This document shows positions 10,901-19,282 of a stretch of DNA of 64,000 nt, piece by piece. The notes beneath the pieces were generated by a model. It saw only the letters and a program-made list of their open reading frames with translations, had not been told where the DNA came from and did no database searches. The stretch is taken from NCBI RefSeq assembly GCF_037572415.1, contig NZ_JBBHLB010000008.1:1-64000 (forward strand). Reading direction: 5' to 3'. Position 1 is the first letter of the stretch; the number at the start of each line of letters is the position of its first letter. Both the position numbers and the translations under genes were made by a program. Source of the stretch: Flavonifractor porci (GTDB taxonomy: Bacteria; Bacillota; Clostridia; Oscillospirales; Oscillospiraceae).

Positions 10901-13725
10901 TCGTAGGTAAGGTCGGTCTTGATAAAGGCAGCCTTGGCGGAGATGGAGGGCAGGTCACTGGTAACGGGCGTATCGCCGTTGTTCACCAGGCGCACATAGC
11001 GCATGGTAGCGCTGCTCTCGGGGGCGCCGTCGGTCCAGATCACGCCGTTGGCGGAATACTGGAGGGTAATACCTTCAGGCAGAGCGCCGTCCAAAGTGAT
11101 CTCGCTGACGCCCATGATCTCAGGCAGACGGATACCCACATATTCACGGTTGGCCAGGGTGACGCCGGGCATGGCGGACATGGTGTAGTAGCCGCCGTCC
11201 TCGATTACGGTGCCGGTAAGTTCGGTGTTGGTGTAGAAGAGACCCTTGTCTGTTTCCGGATCGGCGGCGGTCTCTACGGTGAACTCGCGCACGTCGGTCC
11301 AGTAGTCCGGCTTATCGCCGTAGCCGGTCTCCAGCAGGCGCAGGCGTACATAACGGGCGGCCAGGGAGAGATCGGACACCTGAATATCGCGGGAGTTGAC
11401 CTTCTCGGTCAGGGCAGTCCAGTGCTGGCCGTCCACCGAGCACTCCAGCACGGCTTTGTGGAAGTAGTCGTGGTGGCTGGCGGTACGGCCCTGAAGCACA
11501 TGGACGGAGTTAAGCTCCTTCACCGTGCCCAGGTCAATGCCGAAGTAGTCGCCAGCCTTCTGGTTGACGCCGAAGGCGGCAAACGTCTCGGGCTTGCCGT
11601 CAAACATCTTGTCAGACTCAGCGCTGGCCTGCATCTCCTTGCCGCCCAGGACGGCGTAGAAGGTAGGCTCTTTGTTCAGCCCGCCGGGGTTGAGCAGCGG
11701 CACGATTTCGTCGGTCACATAGTCCATGATCTTGGTCGCGAAGGGCTTGAGATACCGGCTGCCGGCTTTGGCGGTCACGGTATCATAGTTGGGAGTCTTG
11801 TAGTTGTCCCACTCATCCAGACCGATGCCCGCGGCGGAGTAGGCGGTCCATGCGCCGTCCAGGTTGCCGTTGCTGATGGCAATGGCGGCCTCAATCCCGC
11901 TCTTGGAGGCATTGACGACGCCTACCAGGGAGTTGAGCCAGGGAGTCAGTTCTGCCACCAGGTTCTTGTTGGCACAATCGGCCTTGAAGATCTGTACGGA
12001 CGAAAGAATGTGGTCAAACTCGGCCAGAAGGGCCACGATTTCAGGGTCATCTGCTTTGGCCGTGCCTGCCAGGACTTTGGCCTGGACAGAATCCAGCGTA
12101 TCCTTCAGATATTCAGACTCGGGGAAGCCCTGCTTGATGCGGCCGGAGTCGGGGCAGTTGGACACATTGCGGGCAATGGTCAGATAGGCGTCATAGACCT
12201 CAGGCTGAAGGTACTTGAAGCAGTCCTCCCAGAGGGTATCCATGTAGCTGGTGTAGTTGTCCCGGTTCCAGCCCCAGGAGAACATCTGGAAGTAGGCCAC
12301 CTTGTTGGCCTCCGGGTAGTCCACGGGGTTGCAGATGATACCGGCCTGTCCGGTGATGTTGTCGGCATCGGCCAGATAGTGGCTGCTGACGCCCAGATAG
12401 ATGCCGGCCTTGTCGTGCTCGGAGCAGGGATAGTTCAGCCAGGTCACGGGATAGTGCTCAGACTTTTCATAGGGCCAGCTGATATTGTCCTGGGTGATGG
12501 GGGAGTTGACGTCGGAGCCGGTCCAGTAGATGTAAATATCCTTGTCCAGGCCAGCTTTGTTCAAATCACTCAGTTCAGTTTTTCCGCTGGCCCAGCCCAC
12601 ATTGTAGCCGTTGGGGCAGTAAACGATGGGACGGCAGCCCTTCTCCTTGCGCCACTGGTTCATCTCGTTAAGGAGTTTGGCCACATCGGCAGGAGAACCG
12701 CTGTTGTAGTCGTCGTTGAGGATGTGGAAGCTGCGGACGCCCACGTTGTACAGCTGCTGGAACTTGGCTTTCAGTTTGGCTACATTGTCCAGATACTTCT
12801 GATAGGCAGCGCCGGCGTTGGGGTCGGTGCTGCAGCCGGCAAAGAAGTTGCCCTTACCGATGTGGACGGACCAGGTGTACTCCACGTGCATTTCCTTGCC
12901 CACTTCCACCAAGTGCTCGATTTGAGCGAGTTCCTCCTCTGGATACAGTTCATACCAGTGGTCCGAATGGTAGGGGTCCGTCTTGGATGCAAAGACATAG
13001 ATATTGCCCTTTACATCCCGGATGGAGCGGATCTGGCTCTCACGGCCCGCATAGGTATGGCCGCCATAGAAGCCCTCGATGAAGCCGCGGAAGATGGTGT
13101 TGGAGTAGTCCTCGATCACTACCGGCAGGAATTTATTGCCGTAGAAGGAGGTAAACATCATCTGCAGGGTAGCCACGCCATAATAGACGGCATCCACGTT
13201 CTGGCCCTGGATGGTGATGATGCCATTGGGATTGGTACCGGCGTCGGCACGCAGCAGATAGGAGTCGTACTTGTGGACGGTACCGGGCTTATTGGCCGGA
13301 TCAAACAGGTCAGGGTAAGCCTTCGGCTCGCCTGCCTGGCCGTCCACCAGGGCATTTTCTCCCTTGACGCCCAGCAGAATGTTGGTTTTGGCGGGATCAA
13401 TGGCATCGCTCACGACCATGGTGCGGCCAAAGCGAGTCAGGATCTCTTCCAAAAAGTCCACGGTGTACTGGTCTACATTGGTGCTCTTTACCACGTTGAC
13501 CTCTTTGGTCATGGTAAAAGAGCCGGTTCCGTACTCCACAGAGTGGGGCACGGGATAGATCTCATAGGCGTTGGGATCTTCTGAGTATCCCTCTGAGAGA
13601 TCAACCGCTGGGGGAGGCAATGTGAGTTCCGTTTCCGCTGCAGCCGTTGGCAGAGGGCCTGTAAGGCCCAACGTCAGCGCCAGCGCCAGCAGCAGGCTGA
13701 GAACTCTGCCCATTTGTTTTTTCAT
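7912..13725 (-). CDS. SLH-anchored GH84 N-acetylglucosaminidase (NagH/NagJ-like)
   Basis: A 1937-residue secreted glycosidase of the hyaluronidase/O-GlcNAcase family, which uses substrate-assisted catalysis to release GlcNAc. The ATG at 13725 follows AAGGAGG at 7 bases and a signal peptide ends near residue 30. Domains in order are a GH20b-like N-domain (about 55-180), the GH84 barrel (about 190-480) with the GFYGG motif and adjacent catalytic aspartates D338-D339 in LNDDY, a helical region, several discoidin-like domains including ones near 720-830, 990-1120 and 1330-1460, bacterial Ig-like segments, a beta-repeat and three SLH repeats. The mucin/host-glycan role is inferred from family and anchoring. 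The last 260 residues are shared with both GH20 neighbours. The gene has its own promoter and terminator. Confidence 0.9.
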   Translation of the reverse strand: MKKQMGRVLSLLLALALTLGLTGPLPTAAAETELTLPPPAVDLSEGYSEDPNAYEIYPVPHSVEYGTGSFTMTKEVNVVKSTNVDQYTVDFLEEILTRFGRTMVVSDAIDPAKTNILLGVKGENALVDGQAGEPKAYPDLFDPANKPGTVHKYDSYLLRADAGTNPNGIITIQGQNVDAVYYGVATLQMMFTSFYGNKFLPVVIEDYSNTIFRGFIEGFYGGHTYAGRESQIRSIRDVKGNIYVFASKTDPYHSDHWYELYPEEELAQIEHLVEVGKEMHVEYTWSVHIGKGNFFAGCSTDPNAGAAYQKYLDNVAKLKAKFQQLYNVGVRSFHILNDDYNSGSPADVAKLLNEMNQWRKEKGCRPIVYCPNGYNVGWASGKTELSDLNKAGLDKDIYIYWTGSDVNSPITQDNISWPYEKSEHYPVTWLNYPCSEHDKAGIYLGVSSHYLADADNITGQAGIICNPVDYPEANKVAYFQMFSWGWNRDNYTSYMDTLWEDCFKYLQPEVYDAYLTIARNVSNCPDSGRIKQGFPESEYLKDTLDSVQAKVLAGTAKADDPEIVALLAEFDHILSSVQIFKADCANKNLVAELTPWLNSLVGVVNASKSGIEAAIAISNGNLDGAWTAYSAAGIGLDEWDNYKTPNYDTVTAKAGSRYLKPFATKIMDYVTDEIVPLLNPGGLNKEPTFYAVLGGKEMQASAESDKMFDGKPETFAAFGVNQKAGDYFGIDLGTVKELNSVHVLQGRTASHHDYFHKAVLECSVDGQHWTALTEKVNSRDIQVSDLSLAARYVRLRLLETGYGDKPDYWTDVREFTVETAADPETDKGLFYTNTELTGTVIEDGGYYTMSAMPGVTLANREYVGIRLPEIMGVSEITLDGALPEGITLQYSANGVIWTDGAPESSATMRYVRLVNNGDTPVTSDLPSISAKAAFIKTDLTYESTNMGLHQGSWSNIVDGNRSTLAWTNAKQTEGQYIIFDMGAKQPVYDVTLFFPEQGDHPRFTSISVSDASDPNGEWTIIGNFADNSDMDPPYRYYACNGNGVSGRYIKIEITQTGAGWIKMNELEVNKNLDQEGPAGGFSGTPEGEFDLIMDGKLSTFFTLDAVGEEGGYLQYLISEPKTYEKLSILQDPSAICGAEVQVQNLEEQWITVGVLDKGVNTFPTAGYGSLLGVRLNWEPGTAPAIAEMILAEGGSAAEVPVGTAPLRFPAIYEADTTPIAISVPNGTPIDKVGLPFQADVVLSGGKTVTIPVTWTCDNYKADTAGRYTFTGAYDLSGGLSNPGGFVLNAVVTVNAPVNKSADAVTMADNEENLALNGEVWVSGYEQQPTAPQDNKAVVTNGINDSADIKERWSSNFMKGNGMVGDQQTPAWVVVDLGEKVSEITSIKAYYHARVWPTDYEIQFSATNGDDWTTVYSVSQRTNGTDNQIDTIDLTGELENPIPADARYIRVYYTGLNTAAAGDSIGLRELEVTGTRNLDPTDPGEPEDVVVEAVMPSVAYGRLNTAFDQLELPACAVVALSDGTSLRFPVEWSSEGYDAASTEPQELTGTLDLSGTAILNAEDLTASVTVNLSDEPTVVNVLVNPTSLGVDYGTSFEMLNLPEQVVLELSTGFGVACDVTWDSTTYNPNAEDTQYIRGSVRYNGKTYEAVMPVDVKDVPVDPDEPTVSTSYAITVEKADNGTVTSSRTRASKGLTITLTVKPDEGYKLDTITVTDKNGNEVKLTDKGDGKYTFTMPASAVTVEASFTKDDGSVSTGLPFTDVKADDWFYEAVKYVYDNKLMDGTSSTTFAPLMTTNRAMIVTILWRLEGQPKADATLSFTDVESGVWYTDAVNWAASKGIVKGYSDTVFAPNDTVTREQLATILYRYAESKGYDVSAKGDLTTFADGANTSSWAAEAMEWAVGSGLLSGKDGGKLDPTGTATRAEVATILMRFVESEK
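7934..8720 (-). repeat. Shared beta-repeat/SLH cassette, copy 2
   Basis: The region aligns without gaps to 13991-14777 (constant offset 6057). By eye I count about 27 substitutions in 787 bp, and the right-hand ~190 bp are identical. It encodes the beta-repeat plus three SLH repeats at the end of the GH84 protein. Confidence 0.9.
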
Positions 13726-13842
13726 TCAATTTCCTCCTTTTATCATGTACAAAAATCCTCGCCATTGATATGGCGGGGATTGATGCCTGGTTTACTTGTG
13801 CATTATGACCTGAAAAGCCTATTATTTTATATTGATGATTTT

Positions 13843-13893
13843 ATGTTACTCCATATACTGCCTCTTGGAAAAGTATGAAATTTTATCATACTT
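13843..13893 (-). promoter_or_regulatory. Operator and probable promoter of the GH84 gene
   Basis: The palindrome at 13871-13893 has the same 9-5-9 layout as the other two sites (AAGTATGAA, five bases, ATCATACTT), with one half-site change; flanking bases extend the symmetry. On the minus strand TTTTCC/TTTCCA next to it and TAACAT at 13843-13848 give a -35/-10 pair with 17-18 bp between. The promoter elements are weaker than those of the GH20 genes. The leader to 13725 is about 110 nt. Confidence 0.6.
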
Positions 13894-13913
13894 TTATAGC
13901 GGTGCTACACGAG

Positions 13914-13944
13914 CGATGGCCGGAGACATTGTCCCCGGCCATCG
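13914..13944 (-). terminator. Hairpin after the second GH20 gene
   Basis: A 10-bp GC-rich stem (cgatggccgg against its complement), with three more pairs after one mismatch and an ATT loop. There is no T-run on the minus strand, so termination here is less certain than at the other sites. Confidence 0.5.
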
Positions 13945-13974
13945 TCTGGAAAGGAAGGAAAAATACGGGCGGTC

Positions 13975-16900
13975 TTACTCGGTCAAAAAACGCATGAGGA
14001 TGGTAGCAACCTCAGCACGGGTGGCGGTGCCGGTGGGATCCAGCTTGCCGCCGTCCTTGCCGGTGAGCAGGCCGGAACCGATCGCCCACTCCATAGCCTC
14101 GGCGGCCCAGGAGGAGGTGTTGGCGCCGTCGGCAAAGGTGGTCAGATCGCTCTTGTCGGACACATCGTACTCCTTATACTCGGCGTAGCGGTACAGGATG
14201 GTGGCCAGCTGCTCACGGGTCACGGTGTCGTTGGGGGCAAACACGGTGTCGCTGTAGCCCTTGACGATACCCTTGGAGGCGGCCCAGTTCACAGCGTCGG
14301 TGTACCACACGCCGCTCTCCACATCGGTGAAGGACAGGGTGGCGTCAGCCTTGGGCTGGCCCTCCAGCCGCCACAGGATGGTGACGATCATGGAACGGTT
14401 GGTGGTCATGAGGGGAGCGAAGGTGGTGGAGGAAGTGCCGTCCATCAGCTTGTTGTCGTAGACGTACTTCACAGCATCATAGAACCAGTCGCCGGTCTTC
14501 ACGTCAGTGAAGGGCAGGCCGGTGCTCACAGAACCGTCGTCCTTGGTGAAGGAAGCCTCCACAGTAACGGCAGAGGCGGGCATGGTGAAGGTGTACTTGC
14601 CGTCTCCCTTGTCGGTGAGCTTCACCTCATTGCCGTTCTTGTCGGTAACGGTGATGGTATCCAGCTTGTAGCCCTCGTCAGGCTTCACAGTCAGGGTAAT
14701 GGTGAGACCCTTGGAGGCGCGGGTACGGCTGGAGGTCACGGTACCGTTATCCGCCTTCTCCACGGTGATGGCGTAGTTTGTTCCAGAGCTGAGAATGTCC
14801 CACTTGGCGTACAAGGTCATATCCTCATTTACAGGATCACTGAAGTTCCACTGGACGGTGCAGTCCTCATTGGTATACCAGCCGGAGAAAACATAGCCGT
14901 CCCGGGTGGGATCGGCAGGCTGCGGTACCGGGCTGTTGGCTACTACAGTCTGGGCGGGTACGTTGCTGCCGCCGGTACTCTCAAATACAACCGTTTTATA
15001 CTCCAGATCCAGCAGTTTCAGCCCTTCGATGGCTGCCATAATATCCTCATTGGTTGCCATGGAGTCTTTCTTTACCGCCTGAGCAAAAATCAGGGCATCA
15101 TATGCCTTCCGGCCTGCACCGTTACTGGCAAAGGTCAAGCCCTTGTCGGCGGCTTTCTTGGCCGCATCCGCAAGCAGCGTTTCGGTCAATGCGCTCTTGT
15201 CCACAGCTTCATAAACCAAAAATTCCTGGATGATGTACTGTTTCGCAACGCGCTTTACACCCTGCATTTTGACATACTGTGCGGAGACCGGTGTATTCAG
15301 CGTCACATGGCTTACGCCATTGCTGTCTTTATCCAGACTATCCGCGGTATAAACCGTGGTCCAGGTTTCTCCATCTTCAGAAACTTCGATGCGATACTGT
15401 TTGGCATAGCCGTTTGCTTTCCACTGAATATCAAACGCGCTTACCTCACGCTTTTGTCCCAGATCCACCAGCAGGAAGCTGTTGTCGTTCATACCATACC
15501 AGCAGGAGCTGATCTCAGAATTCCTGTTGGTGTTTCCTTCGTCTGCCGGATTTGTAAAATCAAAGCCGTCGCCATCCACAGCCTTGGCCGCATAATAAAT
15601 TCGGTTCTGGGTACCGTCTTGTCCGACTGCCTGATAGCTGGTAGCGCTGTTATCCTGCGCCACGTTGACCAGAGTATCTCCCTGGGTCAGCCCAGCCTCA
15701 GCGGCGATCTCCTCAGCGGAGAGGGCCTTGTTGTAGACCTTAATATTTGCCAGACTACCGGACAGGTTCTCGCCAATTTTCTCTACAGGCAGAACAAAAG
15801 AAGAAAATACGCGGTCCATACTGTTGGGCGGGAAAGTGGCAACGTCCGGTTTCGTTCGGGAGAGAACCGTTTCAAGCTTGCCGTCCACATACAATTTCGT
15901 GCCATGCATGGTACCCACCAGAGTGATGTTGACGGCCTGATCGGCGGGGATCTGATACTTGAAATCACGGGTGAAATAATTCACATCGCCGCTCAGATTC
16001 CCGTTGTAGCCGGCAGGCTGGAGCCGTCCGTCATAGCCGGAGAACAAATTGGCATCATTTACAGCATTATTGTCGTCATAGGTAGCGGCATTTGCAGCGA
16101 TATCTGCCCCGGTTAATTTCAGGTCGAAAGACAGCGTATATGGATAGGCCAGAGTCCGTACGGGAGTCTCCATCAGGCTGCTGCCGTCGAAAGTCAGCCA
16201 TCCATCCTTTACGGTACCGCCAGTCAGCGTAGCGTCGTAGCCGTTGCCGCTGGCATCATAAACGACTTTGCCATCCTTGGAAACATTGCTGAAATCATAG
16301 TCCAGTACGAGTGCGCTCTTGCTGTCAACTTCCATGGCGATCTGGGTACCGGGGCCTTCCGCCAGTTCATTGGCCCGCAGTTCAAATTTCTGGAAGGAGA
16401 CGTCATCCTGAGTCCCGCCCCAGGTCTTCTCGGAAGTGGTTGGAATAGCACGCATGATGCGCTGATGCACGTCCAGCTCGATCATGCCCTCCTGGCTTTC
16501 ATCGCCCCAAACACAGGTCTTGCCACCCAGAAGGTTGGGGTCGCCCACCAGCAGCTTGCGCTCATTGAATACAGTGGGATCCCAGTTATTATAGATGTAC
16601 TCGGCATTCAAGATGTCGCGACGGTCCCGAGCAGGATTGCCGTACATAAAAACGCCTTCGTTGTTTATGATCTTGAAGCCCTGGGCAGAGCGCTTGGCAG
16701 GGTCGTCACGGGTGGGAGAACTCCACATCTCGATCTGATAATAAGGCGCCAAATCGATCAGGTCTTCATCCGGAATACCCATCTCGCCAAGAGAAGCCCA
16801 CATACGGACCTGCCCACTCTTGCCATTCTTTACAAGCGTTTGGCGCACGGTCTCAGCAAAATTGATAAAAGCTTCTCCGGTGCCTTCCTGCTTATCCCAA

Positions 16901-18909
16901 TATTCGTCGGCGCCGATATGAACCAGATCTCCCTGGAACACAGGGTCGTCTCCTCTGGTATACTCATCCCACAATGTGGTAGCAAACCGAAGGGCCCGTC
17001 CAGCGTTGGGACCGGTCAGATCCAACAGTTCCTTTTCTGTTGCATTGCCGGTACCACCCTCCAGCCAGCCGATGTTGTCGGGATTCAATTCCGCGTACCG
17101 GTTATAGACCAGGGAATGGCCGGGCATATCCAACTCGTTGAGGATAAATATGCCCAGATCCGCGCTGTATTCCTGGAAAGCCTTCCACTCCTCCTGGGTG
17201 TAGTGAGGGATGCCATAGACCTGCTCAAAATACTCTGTAGCGGTCTGCTCGATAGTGGCAGATTTCTTGACCTCGGAAGTCAAGCTGGGGAATTCTTTGC
17301 TCTCCAGTCTGTGGAAGCCCTCAAAATCCTCCGGATGATCGTTGGCCTGGGCATCCTTGACGGAACGGTTGTCCGCCAGGTGGGCATGGAACTCGTTCAT
17401 CTTATACCACAGCATGATTTTGCTGTAATCATACAGCAGGTCCAGCCGGTAATCCGTACGGGCAAGGTCCAAGAAGACGCCCCGCACCTCGTAGGCAGGG
17501 AAGTCCCGGATCACGCCCATGGGGATGGAAACATGGTCCTCCGCCAGCCACAGCATCTGCTCGGCGGAAATGGTGCCGTACAGGCAGCCTACATAGGTGG
17601 AGCTGTAGATCTTCAGACCGCTCTCATCAGTGACCAGGATATAGCCTTCCTCGCCGGTCTGGTATACATCCTCGGCCTGGGATTCGATGTAGATATCGTT
17701 GGGACCGGCGGTGGTGCCGTTCTCCACGGTCAGGGTGATGCCGCTGATCTCCTTCACGTCCTCCACCATATTGGCGGCCACCTTGTCCAGGCCCACATTG
17801 GCGGCGTCATTGAGCACGATCTTGGAGGTCTCGGTCAGGGTAAAGCTGCCGTCATAGCCGTACCACTCCTGCACGGAGGGCACGATGCCAGGCCGGGGAT
17901 TGTCGCCCTGGGTCTCAAACCAGCCGGTCCCGGCGTATACGTCACTGCCGCTGTGATCGGGGATGGTAACAGACAGGTTCTTCTGGGCGGTATCAGCCGG
18001 ATCGTTATCATTCGTCATCTTCAGCAGCAGAGTAACTTCCCGGTCACCGATATTGGTGCCCAGAATGGTGCCGTCGTTGGTCACGATCTGCTCCAGCTCG
18101 CTGCCCGCCACAGACAGAGTAAAGCCCTCGGGAACCTCAGGCAGGGGGATCTCAGTGTCGGTGACCTGTACTTCAGGCATGGCGGTGATCTTGTCCAGCT
18201 CGTCCTGAGCCGTCGTAGGCGGCGCATAATCGTTGGTCCCCATGATCTGGATCTCAGCAACATTCAGATTATTTCCCGGAGCCAGATCATTGACCCGGGT
18301 GCAGTAGAAACGCACATAGCGCTGCAGTTCCGTCTTATCCAGCTTGGGCGTGCTGGTAGTCGTCAGCGTATCGCGGTAAGCAGATACGTCGGCAATATTC
18401 TGCCCTTCGCCCTGGGTGAGAAGGGCATTTGCCGGAGCCCGCTCTACCTTGGCTACAGGCTCCCACTTGGCATCTGCGTCGTTGGTGGCAGAAGTCTGGA
18501 TCTCATATTCCGTGCCCCAGACTTTATTGTTCCGCCATTGGATCACAATGCTGGACACAGTGGAGGTCTTGGCCTTCAGATCGATCACAGCCCAGACCGG
18601 GGTCTGCTCCTGGGAAGGATCCGTGCCGGTTTTCATGTCCTCCGTAAGCCAGCCGCCGGCTGCAGGATTTGTATTATCATCGGTCAGTTCACTGCCTCCG
18701 GTACCTCCGGATACAGCTACATCACAATCGAGCGCAAGATTGCGCTCGGTCAGTTTGGGCTCTCCCTCCGTTTGGATGAAGTCCTCCTCTGTAGAGGTGG
18801 GAACGACCTCCTCCGGCTCCGCTGCCAGCACGCTCAGCGGCAGACACCCGATCAGCATCATCAGGACTAAAAGCATACTGAGCAATCGCCGGCTCCATGT
18901 TCTTTCCAT
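13975..18909 (-). CDS. SLH-anchored GH20 beta-N-acetylhexosaminidase
   Basis: A 1644-residue paralogue of the protein at 1-4997. The ATG at 18909 follows AGGAGG at 7 bases; the signal peptide ends near LSVLAA. Domains in order are one discoidin-like domain (about 55-230; the paralogue has two), a GH20b domain (about 335-470), the catalytic GH20 barrel (about 475-815) with HIGADEYWDK and acid pair D668-E669, a laminin-G-like domain (about 870-1060), a discoidin-like domain (about 1090-1240), a FIVAR-like helical segment, an InlB/Listeria-type beta repeat (Flg_new), a second beta-repeat and three SLH repeats. It should cleave terminal N-acetylhexosamines outside the cell. It is divergent from a TetR gene and has the shared palindrome at its promoter. 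Confidence 0.92.
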   Translation of the reverse strand: MERTWSRRLLSMLLVLMMLIGCLPLSVLAAEPEEVVPTSTEEDFIQTEGEPKLTERNLALDCDVAVSGGTGGSELTDDNTNPAAGGWLTEDMKTGTDPSQEQTPVWAVIDLKAKTSTVSSIVIQWRNNKVWGTEYEIQTSATNDADAKWEPVAKVERAPANALLTQGEGQNIADVSAYRDTLTTTSTPKLDKTELQRYVRFYCTRVNDLAPGNNLNVAEIQIMGTNDYAPPTTAQDELDKITAMPEVQVTDTEIPLPEVPEGFTLSVAGSELEQIVTNDGTILGTNIGDREVTLLLKMTNDNDPADTAQKNLSVTIPDHSGSDVYAGTGWFETQGDNPRPGIVPSVQEWYGYDGSFTLTETSKIVLNDAANVGLDKVAANMVEDVKEISGITLTVENGTTAGPNDIYIESQAEDVYQTGEEGYILVTDESGLKIYSSTYVGCLYGTISAEQMLWLAEDHVSIPMGVIRDFPAYEVRGVFLDLARTDYRLDLLYDYSKIMLWYKMNEFHAHLADNRSVKDAQANDHPEDFEGFHRLESKEFPSLTSEVKKSATIEQTATEYFEQVYGIPHYTQEEWKAFQEYSADLGIFILNELDMPGHSLVYNRYAELNPDNIGWLEGGTGNATEKELLDLTGPNAGRALRFATTLWDEYTRGDDPVFQGDLVHIGADEYWDKQEGTGEAFINFAETVRQTLVKNGKSGQVRMWASLGEMGIPDEDLIDLAPYYQIEMWSSPTRDDPAKRSAQGFKIINNEGVFMYGNPARDRRDILNAEYIYNNWDPTVFNERKLLVGDPNLLGGKTCVWGDESQEGMIELDVHQRIMRAIPTTSEKTWGGTQDDVSFQKFELRANELAEGPGTQIAMEVDSKSALVLDYDFSNVSKDGKVVYDASGNGYDATLTGGTVKDGWLTFDGSSLMETPVRTLAYPYTLSFDLKLTGADIAANAATYDDNNAVNDANLFSGYDGRLQPAGYNGNLSGDVNYFTRDFKYQIPADQAVNITLVGTMHGTKLYVDGKLETVLSRTKPDVATFPPNSMDRVFSSFVLPVEKIGENLSGSLANIKVYNKALSAEEIAAEAGLTQGDTLVNVAQDNSATSYQAVGQDGTQNRIYYAAKAVDGDGFDFTNPADEGNTNRNSEISSCWYGMNDNSFLLVDLGQKREVSAFDIQWKANGYAKQYRIEVSEDGETWTTVYTADSLDKDSNGVSHVTLNTPVSAQYVKMQGVKRVAKQYIIQEFLVYEAVDKSALTETLLADAAKKAADKGLTFASNGAGRKAYDALIFAQAVKKDSMATNEDIMAAIEGLKLLDLEYKTVVFESTGGSNVPAQTVVANSPVPQPADPTRDGYVFSGWYTNEDCTVQWNFSDPVNEDMTLYAKWDILSSGTNYAITVEKADNGTVTSSRTRASKGLTITLTVKPDEGYKLDTITVTDKNGNEVKLTDKGDGKYTFTMPASAVTVEASFTKDDGSVSTGLPFTDVKTGDWFYDAVKYVYDNKLMDGTSSTTFAPLMTTNRSMIVTILWRLEGQPKADATLSFTDVESGVWYTDAVNWAASKGIVKGYSDTVFAPNDTVTREQLATILYRYAEYKEYDVSDKSDLTTFADGANTSSWAAEAMEWAIGSGLLTGKDGGKLDPTGTATRAEVATILMRFLTE
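13991..14777 (-). repeat. Shared beta-repeat/SLH cassette, copy 3
   Basis: Gap-free partner of 7934-8720. The homology stops abruptly at about 14777, where this protein continues into an InlB-type repeat while the GH84 protein continues into a different Ig-like segment. The cassette therefore behaves like a unit. Confidence 0.9.
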
Positions 18910-19058
18910 ATTCTTCCCTCCTGGTAGAATGTCATTTGTTAATCAAGACGGGACATGAGGTAAATAGGAATCTCTGCAATGATTTTGTCTTTACGCTCCG
19001 GCTCTGAACGGCTTGATCTATATGTTCACCTCCGTTACAAACCAAATAGTCTATATTT

Positions 19059-19107
19059 AGTTTATCACGGTAGCTCATGGCTGCAAGTATGATTTTTTAT
19101 CATACCT
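19059..19107 (-). promoter_or_regulatory. Promoter and palindromic operator of the second GH20 gene
   Basis: TTGCAG (-35, 19081-19086) and TAAACT (-10, 19059-19064) are 16 bp apart, the same spacing and -10 as before the first GH20 gene. The palindrome at 19085-19107 (AAGTATGAT, five T, ATCATACCT) has one changed base in the outer half-site. It lies between this gene and the divergent TetR gene. The leader is about 145 nt. Confidence 0.7.
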
Positions 19108-19200
19108 TTGATAGCATATAATATTTTTTCACATTAGACCGCAGATGAAAGTTTCTTTAAAGCAGAAAGGCACCTTTCTTTTGGACCTCTTCTGGCTTTA

Positions 19201-19229
19201 TTGGAATCTGGTTCTATATATGATATAAT
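19201..19229 (+). promoter_or_regulatory. Promoter of the TetR gene
   Basis: TTGGAA (19201-19206) and TATAAT (19224-19229) are 17 bp apart, about 55 bp before the start codon. Confidence 0.65.
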
Positions 19230-19282
19230 TTTTTTGCAATTCCCGCGTGAAGTTAAAACAAATTACTTTTATGAGGTACAAA

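Noticed and set aside
7894..13584. 1896-codon open frame on the plus strand
   Set aside because: Shadow of the GH84 gene, which has a signal peptide, catalytic residues and SLH repeats; the antisense frame has none.
16465..18870. 801-codon plus-strand frame
   Set aside because: Antisense to the second GH20 gene, with no start signal or family features.
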